Positions 45,661 to 55,450 of a stretch of 55,450 nucleotides of DNA are shown in pieces (the stretch's first letter is position 1; the number at the start of each line of letters is the position of its first letter). The position numbers and the translations under genes were made by a program. This DNA comes from Xanthoparmelia taractica (lineage: Eukaryota > Ascomycota > Lecanoromycetes > Lecanorales > Parmeliaceae). The notes under the pieces are model-generated. The model was given only the letters and a program-made list of their open reading frames with translations, did no database searches and was not told the origin of the DNA. The stretch spans positions 1 to 55,450 of the forward strand of contig JANQBS010000256.1 in NCBI GenBank assembly GCA_033085395.1, written 5' to 3'.

Positions 45661-48031
45661 ATCGGCAAAAAGTAAATTTAAGTTTTAGTAGACTTTACTC
45701 TCTAGCGTCGTTAATAATATTCGTTAGTCTATATCTATTATTAAAAGCTCAATAAGCCCGATCAGCAATATTTAATTCTCGTTAGTATTATTAACTCTTT
45801 TAATCATTAGCGACATTAGCGAGTTTTATTATTTAATCTACAGTCGTCGAAAATTCAGCTAGCCGCGATCTTTATTCTAAATCTATTACTTTCGCAATTA
45901 TCGCGTCTTTATCTATCGTGTTATACTTATACTTTTAATATATTATTATCTTTTTTATATATATTTTAATTATCTATATTATTTAAGATCGAGATTACGT
46001 TAAGTCTATCTTAATAGTTAATATCACACTTACTTTTATCGTAAGTGCAGTTAAAGAAAATATTAGTATTAATTAAAGTCGATCTTTATCTTAATCTATT
46101 TATATCTAGACTAATTCTAATATTACTCGCTTAATTCGCGATCTATTATATCTATTTTAAGCTCTATTACTCTATTATCTAACTCGCCCTAAAAGATCTT
46201 ATATCTTTTATCGCTTATAATATTCTTTCTTTATTAAAGATACTCTTCGTCTCTTAGATTATCTCTACGTTATAATTTATTAAGTATTTATCTATTATTA
46301 GCGACGATTTACTTTAAGAATCGATCGTCGTTATACTTAAGTATTAAGATATATATATCTTCGTTATTCTTATTGTTATCTTCGTCTAGCTACTTCTTTT
46401 ACTCGCGTGCTATAGCGATTCTAATATTTTTAAACTTCTTTATATATTAAGAGTAATATTAATTATTAAGTCTTTTTATAAATAGTCGAATTATAAGATA
46501 ATCTATCTTCTCACTCTTATTCTCTTCGATATTATTTATTACTCTTCGATAAAAATAATTAGATTAATTAAAGTATATAGAGCTCTTCTCTTTAAGCTCA
46601 CGCGCGATAACTTCGTAATTTAATATAGCTTTAAGATTCTTAAGTAAATTCGCGAAGTAATCTTCGATCTTACGAATTATTAGAGAAGTAATAAAGTCTA
46701 TCACGTGCTGAAAAATTCGATAATGAATTATAGCGATAATCTTCGTTTTTCTCTTCTTCTTCTAACTATCTTAAACGTCTTTAACTTATATAAAAATAAC
46801 TATATTCTAGTTAATAACGCCTTTCTTATAAAGCGTTAAATATATCTTTAATCTTCTATTTATCTTATCGTCGAACTTTTCTAATATCTAGATTATACTT
46901 GAAAATCGCGTAATATAACGTTATAATTATTAAAATTACGAGTTTAGATAAAAAGAACTAAAAGAGATAAACGCTTTACTATCTTAATTTATACGCTATC
47001 GTTTAATTATAAAAGAAAACCCGATATAATACGAGAATAATTATTAATATTAAGAATTAACTATATCTCTAAAAAGAAGTTAGATAATATTTCTATAAAG
47101 TCGACTTATACGTTTCTTAGATTTATTATAATCTATTAAGATAAAATTAAGATTATTTCGTAGTCGCTTAGAAAGATCGCGTTTTTATTCGATGCTATAG
47201 TGCGATAAGTTTATTATACTTTATATAATAAGTCGCGTCTTACTTATAACTTAAGATCTAAAGTTACTAAAAGAATCGAAAAGCTATAATATATCTTTAG
47301 CTCTTACTTGCATTTATTAAATAAAAGTATATACTCGTCGCGTCTTTATTGAGATTAATATATTACTCGAGTTTATTTAATCGTCTATAACGTTAAATTC
47401 TAATAACTTATAAAGTCTTCTCTTTTCTAATAATCACGTACGCGCTATAAATTTATTTAAAGTATCTCGATTATACTTTAATTATAAAGATAAATTATCT
47501 TTTATCTACTCTATTATAATTTTAATTATATAAATCGATATTATCGAGTTAAAAATACGCTCGTAATACTTCGACTATTAATATTTCGCTTAACTTTTAG
47601 ACTTCTTATTATCTTAAAGAATATTTATAATATAACTTCGCGCTTTATCGTCGTCGCTATTCGTAAAAGATAAAATATAATTTAATTAATTATTATTAGC
47701 GATATACTTTCGATAAGACTTTACTTTTAGATAACTTAATCTCGGCGAGAAAGATAAGAATAGATAAAAATTACTTTCTATTAAACTAAACTCTTATTAA
47801 TAATCTTTTTCACGATTTTTATCTAATATATAACGTCGCGAATTCGACTAAATCGTGACATCGTTAATACTATCGTATATATAATACGAAGATTCTTATT
47901 AATAGTTAATATCGTTATCTTATATTGCTATCGTCTTCACGAGATTAAGATAATAATATAGTCGTATCGTATTTCTTTTGTTTGCCTAGTATTGTCGAAC
48001 TTGCTCGTCTTTTCGATGAATGAATAGAATA
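45661..48031. repeat. AT-rich RIP-mutated tract with an unidentified minus-strand coding remnant
   Basis: From about 47,900 down to 46,100 the minus strand reads through for hundreds of codons with stops nearly all of TAA/TAG type expected from RIP of Gln/Trp codons. The composition is charged and helical (for example FITSLIIRKIEDYFANLLKN). I do not recognise the family. It may be a gag-like or transposon accessory protein. Confidence 0.45.
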
Positions 48032-48303
48032 CGAGTCGGAAAGATATAATATATTTAATAATATGGGACTAGTTTTTCGAATACTATATCGAAAGATATA
48101 GAATATCCTATACTCTTATTGAGTTTTTAATAAATATATTACGTGATATTATTTTATATTCTAAAAATACGTAAAAAGCTTAAGCGAACGCTTATGTAAT
48201 TATAAAATTCTATAAATAGATTAAAAAGATATAATTTTTAAAAAAAAGTTAAAAAAAAGTTGAAAACGACTATGTTTAATAGATATTATATCTTTCCGAC
48301 CCG
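48032..48303 (+). mobile_element. Complete 272-bp TIR element (MITE-like), second copy
   Basis: Flanked by TA (48030-48031 and 48304-48305). Same internal order as the copy at 41410-41671 but with more C-to-T and G-to-A changes (left end CGAGTCGGAAAGATATAATA), so it has suffered more RIP. Confidence 0.9.
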
Positions 48304-48766
48304 TACGAAAGGGTTTAAGATAATATTTATCGAGCTCGACTACTAAGTCTATTCGACTAAGTCTTCGATAAAGCTAGAATTAAATAACTATTAAGATATT
48401 AATATATTTTATTAAAAATAAGTTATAAATAAGAAGAAAAGAGAAAGCGCTTATTAAAATCGATTTGTAATATTCTTTATTATCTTATCTATAATTATTT
48501 CTTAATTACTACTTATAATCTAATATTAACAACGAACGACTATTATCTTACTTTATACGTAATTAAATTCTTATCTAGAAATTATAGAGATTACTACTTA
48601 TATTAATAATCGTTAACTTTCGCGACTAAAGTTTATTATCGTCGAGCTCTATCGACTACTTACGTTATTAGCGTATTCGATATTCGATAAAAAGATAAGT
48701 TCACTTATCTTCTCGATAATTATACTCTTTCGATTCTTATTTAAGTTATTTAATTTATTTAATAAA
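48304..48766. repeat. AT-rich RIP-mutated tract, left flank of the LTR element
   Basis: Older AT-rich sequence interrupted by the LTR element at 48767; it continues at 50626. No family recognised. Confidence 0.5.
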
Positions 48767-48908
48767 TATTATAGTAAGACTAAAATATATCGATAATAAT
48801 TCTATTATTATTCTATCTAGAGTGTTGGCAGCTAGATATATGGGTTGCCAAGCCCTCAAACGAGCTATGACTAAGCGTACCACAGCCATGCTGGTGTGTA
48901 CCGTGACA
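48767..48908. repeat. Left LTR, 142 bp
   Basis: Differs from the right LTR at five positions, each a G in the right copy and an A here or the reverse, and nowhere else. Confidence 0.9.
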
Positions 48909-49137
48909 ATATGCCCATAAAAACAACAAAAATGCCATGTTCTCATGGCTGAGATATCCTAAGAACCAGGGTCATTGCTTAGTGTAGACCTTAGGTACTC
49001 TTCGTGGGATATTAACTAAAAGAATTAAATATAACTGCACTAGCTGCTATAGTAATTAAGGCCTTAATTCACGACTTCGAATGATTTTAAATCGTTCAAA
49101 TAATTATCGTCTAATCTCTTATTGGGCCCGGATCTAG

Positions 49138-49356
49138 CTAGCTTGACGAACCATAATCTTGATCGCTTAATTTTTCTTCTTTATAGACCCCATAGCTATT
49201 TGGATCGATATTAATTAGATATGCATATGACTTCTTATTATTGACTGGAATTCGTTGCGGCGGCGAGTAGGGATAGCGATACTTAACTTGCTGATTTCTC
49301 TGCGTATTTGTATAACGATCTAATATAGAATTAGGGAGAGTAGGTCGCTGGCGCAT
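49138..49356 (-). CDS. 72-codon ORF inside the LTR element, unknown
   Basis: ATG at 49356. Polar and rich in Tyr, Pro, Asn and Gln (PYSPPQRIPVNNKKSYAYL). It is the only frame of note in the interior. It could be a fragment of an ancestral gag or chance; nothing diagnostic is present. Confidence 0.25.
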   Translation of the reverse strand: MRQRPTLPNSILDRYTNTQRNQQVKYRYPYSPPQRIPVNNKKSYAYLINIDPNSYGVYKEEKLSDQDYGSSS

Positions 49357-50478
49357 GATAAGCTTCGTTTAGATTGCTATTTTCGAGTTCACTTGATTAA
49401 AGAATTAACTTAGCGTGATTATAGGTCTCGATTTAGGAATATCGCGACGAAGATTAATAACTAGCTAATTTCAAATAAGCGTGAGTTAATAAACTATTAA
49501 TTCTAGCTTAGTTAACTTAATTAGATATAATATTTATTGAATAAAGGCCCGGGGAGAGATATACTTAACGTCGCTTAGTGAGTACGTTTAATTAACTAAT
49601 TGCGATAGCGTTACTGCTATTCTCGTCTTGAATCTATTAATTAACGTAATATATTAATAATCTAGATCTAAATCCCGTAGCAGATCTCGTTTTAACTTAG
49701 TTAACTCAGCTAAGTATTACATTAATACTAAGTTATGAAAGTATATGGTAATAACTCGTTTAACGTTATTTAAGCGTGTAGCGACTAGATCTTTTAGTCT
49801 ATCTACGAAGATATAGACGTCTTAATAGAACACGTATTTGCTAATATTAATAATCGGATTATTTTCCTATTCTTATTAATGCTCTAGATTAAAGTATCTC
49901 ACTTCTTCTACGCGTATCTTCGACTTCGTAATAGTAACGATAGATTAAATAAGAGAAGAGCTAAAAGGCTGCTACGAAGTGAATTATTAACTTAAATGTT
50001 AAATAGCTAAGATCGGATTTAATTACTGGCGAGTCTAATTAAATCGTTTAAAGTAGACTTTCAATTTTACGTTTATTATAACTAATATTATAATTATTAA
50101 GTTATTCACTTGCTTATTCGAGAATTCGAAAATAAGTAAGATATTAAGATCTACGTTTAATGTAACTGTGATAACTTTCCCGTCTATTTCTTCACCTACT
50201 TTTTTATAATTATCTTTTATATTAAATTAACGAGTATTTCTCTTAAAAGGCATAGCGATCGACTTAGCAAAAGGATCGCTATTTGACTAACGGCTAGTAA
50301 CTCGATAAGACTGCTAAGTACTGGTGTGAAAGCGTGTTGAATATTGAGGTGTGTAGGGGCCTTTGGAATTGAGGCTCTGATGTGGAAGCGGAGTTCTTTT
50401 AATAATAGCTGATTAGCTAGCTGGCTAGCTAAATAGCATCATATTTGAAACGAAGGATCTTTTAGCGTTGCTATCATT

Positions 50479-50620
50479 TGTTATAGTAAGACTAAGATAT
50501 ATCGATAATGATTCTATTATTATTCTATCTAGAGTGTTGGCAGCTAGATATGTGGGTTACCAAGCCCTCAAACGAGCTATGACTAAGCGTACCACAGCCA
50601 TGCTGGTGTGTACCGTGACA
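50479..50620. repeat. Right LTR, 142 bp
   Basis: TGTTATAGTAAG ... CCGTGACA, followed by the ATAAA duplication. Confidence 0.9.
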
Positions 50621-50625
50621 ATAAA

Positions 50626-52458
50626 CTCGCGTAATTTATTCTTATTAGCGAGAATCTAACGTAATTATAAGTAATTAGATACGTCGCGATTCGATCTTAG
50701 ACTTCGATAGACTAATTCTCTTTTCTTCGTTTCGATCTCGAGCTTCTAACGTCTATATTCTCTTTATTATCGTTAATAATATTAGAATATTCGATAACTT
50801 TATACGTCTACTTTTAACGTAGCGTATTAATATATTAAATAAAATAGTATATTCTAACACGCGTATCTTCTACTTTTATAACTTTATTTAAGTTATCTTC
50901 GCCGCTATCTATTACCGTTTCTTCTTATTTAATATCGTTATCTATCTAAGTATTAGATATCTTACGTTTATCGACTAAGCGTATATAATATATATTGCGT
51001 TAAGGTGCGAAAATCTTAAGATCGTAGAATATACGAATAATTAAGTTACTAAGAATAGAAATAGAAGATAATCTTTCGTTATAGAAATAAGAGAATTAAG
51101 TAAATTAACGTATCGCGATCGTATTATTATAAAGATAAGACTAGCTAAGATATTCTTATATAAGCTAAGTAACGAACTTAACTAGCTTAATATATCTAAT
51201 AGCTAAGGCTACTAAGCGCTAACTAAAAATTAATGCTATCGTATAAATCTAATCGCGATTATCGACGTCGAATAAATAACTTTTTACGTATCGTTATTAA
51301 TAATATACGATATATAAAGATTAAGTTTCGATTAGCTTAATAGAAAGATATTAAAGCTAAATATATTAAATAAATATTTAGATTTTCGCACTTAGCGATC
51401 TTAATAGTAAAAACGATCGAATTCTCTTTAATTTTATATATCTATAATACGATCGCTCTAAATTTACGAGCGATATCTATTATTAAGTCTATATTCTTAA
51501 TCTTATATATAATTTACTCGTATATATTTAATCGATATACGCTCTTCTTCTTTAATAACTTTTTAAATATATTAAACTCGAGCTCTTTCGACGTAATATT
51601 CGACGGGGATTTTTTTTTCTTTAATATTTTTAAGATATAAAAGATCGTGTAACGAGTAATTAAACTCGATTGCGCGAATATATCGATTTCACCAAGAGAT
51701 AGAAGATATATCTTTAATATCGTCTTAGTCGATAATAGAATTATTATAAATAATCGCTTTCTCTTACGATAATATAAATATAAGTTAATAATCTTTCTCG
51801 CTATAATTAGCTTACACTTTTCTAATTATATCTTAGAAATATTCTAATGAAATATAAACGGAAATATATTCTTTAGCTATATAAAAGCTTTCGCGAATTT
51901 AACTCTATTTATCGAAATATTTAATCTCGTCTTAATAAGATATCGCCTCTTTATTTTCTTCTTTAACATATTATATATATTCTTCTCCCGCCTTATATCT
52001 ATTATAAGACTCTTCGTAATAATTTTTATACGTTAATTTCTTGAGTTAATTTTAGCGTAGAAGTTCTATAGCGACGATAAGTGCGGCGTAAAAAATACGC
52101 GGGTCTTATTATAGAGAGGTTCACTTAGAGCGAACGTGGCTAGATGATTTATTAAGAATATATAAATTACGCGTCTATATGCGATAACTTTAATGCTCGA
52201 CTTAATATTAGAATAGTCGATTAGATATACGATCTAAAGAAAAAGAAGTAAGAGAAATAACGCGAGATTCTATTAAGGTGGAAACTAGTTACGTTTAAAT
52301 TGCGAAGTCGGCCTATTAAAAATATATATTATTTATCTTATTAGTAGGCGAATTGTAAGTAGTTTATTAACTATAAAGATAATAATTATCGAAAATTATA
52401 AGAATCTAGTATACGACCTAATATCGCCCGATAGTTTAAAGTCGTATATATTTAGCTA
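50626..52458. repeat. AT-rich RIP-mutated tract, right flank of the LTR element
   Basis: Continuation of the sequence interrupted at 48767. RIP bias throughout; possible old coding remnants on the minus strand, unidentified. Confidence 0.5.
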
Positions 52459-52500
52459 CGGGTCGGAAAGGTCTGGTATATTTGGTGGGATATCCCATAT
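52459..52500 (+). mobile_element. Left end of a further TIR-family element
   Basis: CGGGTCGGAAAGGTCTGGTA after a TA (52457-52458), 19 of 20 bases identical to the TIR at 41410, followed by a shared GATATCCCATA block. The interior then departs from the short copies and no matching right end was found before the window ends, so it is a longer relative, a truncated copy, or one interrupted by later insertions. Confidence 0.7.
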
Positions 52501-53449
52501 TATATCGTATCATATTATATCATAAAAGAATATCATAGAGGAATTATATTAGATTACTTATAAAGATATAAGATAAGAAATTACTAATATTATAAAATGA
52601 TCTAGGAAATTTCTAATATATATAGAGATATTTTAAAATATAGATTATTTCTTATATTAGATAGCGAATAAGATAAGAAAATTTTAGGTTAATATATAAG
52701 TTAGAGCGAAATTAACTTAAGTAATTATTAAACTTCGACACTTAATAAGTGATATTAAGATAGAATCCCTTTTAATTTAATCTCGCTAAGTAAATATAGC
52801 TATTCTAATAAGTAATAACTAGAATAATAATTATAATATATTATTTTCTTGAATTATAATCTACGTAAGATCGTTAAGTCGATCTCTTTTTTAATTATTT
52901 ATAGAATAATTTTAAATTATCTCTCTTATTCTATTCGTAGATCTTTAATCTATAAAGATTAATTCTCTATTATTATACGTTTACTTCTCTTCTCTTAACT
53001 AAAGAGTAATTAATAAATAAAATTTTAATAAAAAAAAAGTAATTTTTTATATAAGTTAATCTAAAGAGTACTTTATTATTATTACTAATATAATTAACAT
53101 TAAAAATCTCTTCTATCTAATAATTCCGAATTTTTTAATTAATCTATCTAGCTTTAAGTAATATATTAAGATCTTTCTCTAAGTTCAATATATTCTATTC
53201 GTAACTATTCTATTAATATTTTATATAAGAAATTATTTTTAAGACTCGAAAGATTAAAGGCGAATAGCTTTTTTAATTATTATATAGTCGCTTAGCTTAT
53301 AAAAAATATCGCTTATAAGCTATAGCTTTATTAGATACGACTAAGATATCTTTAGTTATACGTGTTATTAATAAAATCTAAGACTCTAAGCTTTTTTATT
53401 AATTAAGAATTAATAGACTCTTAAAATAAATAAAAGATATTTAATTAAG

Positions 53450-54900
53450 ATTAGAAATTCAAGTTATAATTAAAATAATAAATAGAATATTAATCTTCTC
53501 TTTTATATTATTAAAATTAATTATTATTCGATACTTCTATCGTTTTTTCGATCTTATTAATAATATTATTAAGCGACTCTACGCGACTTTTTACTCGTTT
53601 AGCCCTCTATATCTAACTATTAATATTAAGATATTAATAATTTCGATATATTTATTCGAGCGTATTTTAATATATCTCTACTTAAGATATTTAATTAGAC
53701 TTAACTTCTTAATTCGATTCTTTTAATATTATATTTCTATAACTTAAACGTAAAAATATTATCTATTTATAAAGATATCTTATACTCGATTAAGTCTCGC
53801 TATAATAAATAATTAATTTCTTATAAATCGTCTTTAAAGTCTCGCGAAGTTCGACTTTTTATAAAACTCGCTTACGTCTTAGCTTTCGAATCTCCTTCTT
53901 AATATAATTAAATAATTTATTATAAATATTAAATATATAATAAATTATTAACTTCTTATTTTTATTTATTAGCTTTATAAAAGTATAAAAGAGTTTAATT
54001 AATTTAATTAGATATTTAACTTATAATTATTTATTCGCGCTAAGTCTAAGAAAGTCGTTTAATTTCTTTTTAAAAAAGCGATTAATATCGCTACGAAATA
54101 GATAAGATTGTATTAATATATAATAGATTAAGTTTTAACGAACTTTAATATTCTAAAATAATTTAAGTACACGTTTTTATTAATATAGCTTCTTATCGAT
54201 AAATAGATAATGTTAATTAATTAAGTTATAAATATTATTAAATCGTATAGATTAAAGCTCGAAGAAATACTTCTTACGTTAACTACTAGCATTAATATAG
54301 ATTCTTATCTTACGAATCTATATATATTAAATATTAGTAATAACGAGAATAATAATTAGAATTTATATATCTTAACTAAAGTTATTAATAAATTTTTTTC
54401 TTATTTTTAAATAGCGTTTTATTTCTTTAAATTATATTAGCTTTTCTAAAAGTTCTCGTTAATTAAACTAACGCGAATCTTATTAAGAAGCTCTTATAAG
54501 AATAATTAAATAATATACGTTATATAAAAAATATATTTAAGACTTCTTATATTCTATTCTTTAAGATTAAATAAATTATTAAACTCGCTTTATAAAAGAG
54601 TCTCGATTAGATTACGAAAGAGTGTATTATTATTAATCGTATTATCGATTATTAAAGTTATAATTCGCGTCTTAAGTATATACTTTTTAAGAATCGATTA
54701 TATAAAACTTATAAACTTCGTATTAATATATTTATTCTCGATATACTTAAATCTTAAAAGCTTCTTATAATATTTTTAATCGTAATTAATAAAGAAGTTA
54801 AGAAGTATAAAATACGATTAATAATTATTAGTCGATTAGCTATTTAAGACTAAAGATATTTTAATATTATTATTTAATAAACTTATATATAGATTTAACT
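53450..54900 (-). pseudogene. RIP-degraded hAT-family transposase relic
   Basis: The minus strand, reading leftwards, shows the C-terminal half of a fungal hAT transposase with RIP stops: FNIYNKLFNYIKKEIRKLR near 53,900-53,980, VELRETLKTIYKKLIIYYSE at about 53,800-53,870, then an ESN..EVKSN block and AKRVKSRVESLNNIIN near 53,580-53,630. The order and spacing fit the region before the dimerisation domain. Terminal inverted repeats and the 8-bp duplication expected for hAT were not located, so limits are approximate. Confidence 0.65.
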
Positions 54901-55370
54901 TAATCTTTTTAATTTTAAAAAATAATTAATTTTTAATTATAAATATAAAATTTATATTTACGAGAGAATTAAGATAGCGAAAGATTTATAATATCTCTAG
55001 ATTATTAATAATAGTAAATAAAACGTCTATAGTTATAATTCAACGACGAAATTACTCGAGAAAGTTCGCGCGAGTAAGATATCTATTATCTAGCTTTATC
55101 TTAATATTTTTCTTTAATTATCTCTAGAGCGTAAGATATTAATTCTAATTATTATTTTAGTTATTAAATATTAAATAAATTAAATAAATTAAATAGATAA
55201 TATATTTATTATTAATAGTTCTTAATAATTATCGTCTGCTAAAATATATTAAAACTTAACTTTCGTACGTATACTTTTAATTTAAGATGTAAATTTATTC
55301 TTATAATATTATAATCTATTAATAGATAAATAAGAATATTATCGTAGTAATAATATATAATATATAACTA

Positions 55371-55450
55371 CGAGTCGGAAAGGTGTGGTATCTGTTAAAT
55401 ATAGTCGTTTTTAACTTTTTTTTAACTTTTTTTAAAAAATTATATCTTTT
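55371..55450 (-). mobile_element. TIR-family element in inverted orientation, cut by window end
   Basis: After TA at 55369-55370 the sequence CGAGTCGGAAAGGTGTGGTA and what follows is the reverse complement of the right end seen at 1-98, with few differences. Confidence 0.85.

Larger units (their letters stand above)
48767..50620 (-). mobile_element. 1,854-bp non-autonomous LTR retrotransposon (TRIM-like)
   Basis: Two direct repeats of exactly 142 bp (48767-48908 and 50479-50620) bound 1,570 bp, and the whole is flanked by the 5-bp duplication ATAAA (48762-48766, 50621-50625). The right copy has TG..CA ends; the left copy has TA..CA, a RIP change. The minus orientation is preferred because TGATAGCAACGC two bases inside the right LTR could be a RIP-altered tRNA primer site (TGGTAGC). 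There is no pol; the largest frame is 72 codons (49138-49356, -), unrecognised. The interior keeps CA/TG steps, so the insertion is younger than its surroundings. Confidence 0.85.

Noticed and set aside
48755..48946. 63-codon ORFs over each LTR
   Set aside because: They are readings of the LTR itself and occur in both copies; not a gene.
48767..50620. Direct repeats considered as a CRISPR array or simple duplication
   Set aside because: Only two copies 1.57 kb apart with TG..CA ends and a 5-bp target duplication; an LTR element explains everything.

Overview
The window is nuclear DNA of a filamentous ascomycete (Pezizomycotina). The genes are interrupted by short introns (about 42-85 nt) with GT..CTAAC/CTGAC..AG signals. 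Gene content is typical of the group: class V myosin, NAP1, Bur1, a P5B ATPase and Rrp36. Both flanks are AT-rich and carry the dinucleotide bias of repeat-induced point mutation (RIP), with TpA in great excess and CpA/TpG nearly absent. The species cannot be fixed from this sequence.

Region 1 (1 to about 600) is the end of an AT-rich RIP island and opens inside a TA-flanked inverted-repeat element. Region 2 (about 600 to 38,700) is ordinary gene-dense DNA with 14 protein genes. In order they are: a ZUP1/Mug105-type C78 peptidase (+), Fap7 (+), ITPA/Ham1 (-), a DUF604-type glycosyltransferase (-), class V myosin (-), phosphoglycerate dehydrogenase (-), NAP1 (-), a P5B ATPase of the Ypk9 type (+), a cyclopropane-synthase-like methyltransferase (+), the CDK9-type kinase Bur1 (+), a forkhead regulator of the Hcm1/Sep1 type (+), an NIF/FCP1-fold phosphatase (-), Rrp36 (+) and a long disordered conserved protein (-). 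I assembled exon by exon every gene that has introns; phases close without frameshifts in all of them. The remaining genes are single open frames. The genes are housekeeping functions (ubiquitin chain editing, ribosome biogenesis, nucleotide sanitation, serine synthesis, polarised transport, chromatin, transcription elongation and cell-cycle transcription). They do not form a biosynthetic cluster.

Region 3 (about 38,700 to 55,450) is a 17-kb AT-rich graveyard of transposons. It contains a Ty3/gypsy pol relic (about 42.7-45.66 kb, +), two complete small TIR elements (262 and 272 bp) plus three further ends of the same family, and a hAT-type transposase relic (about 53.5-54.9 kb, -). One younger 1,854-bp LTR element has 142-bp LTRs, a perfect ATAAA target duplication and no pol. 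Two further stretches look like old coding remnants of families I cannot name.

The most useful observations are three GC-AG introns in three neighbouring genes, the TSD-flanked non-autonomous LTR element whose LTRs differ only by G/A transitions, and the TIR family marking both ends of the window. A small hydrophobic ORF behind a 5' intron and the loss of catalytic residues in the gypsy relic are also worth checking. I found no convincing new multi-gene system.
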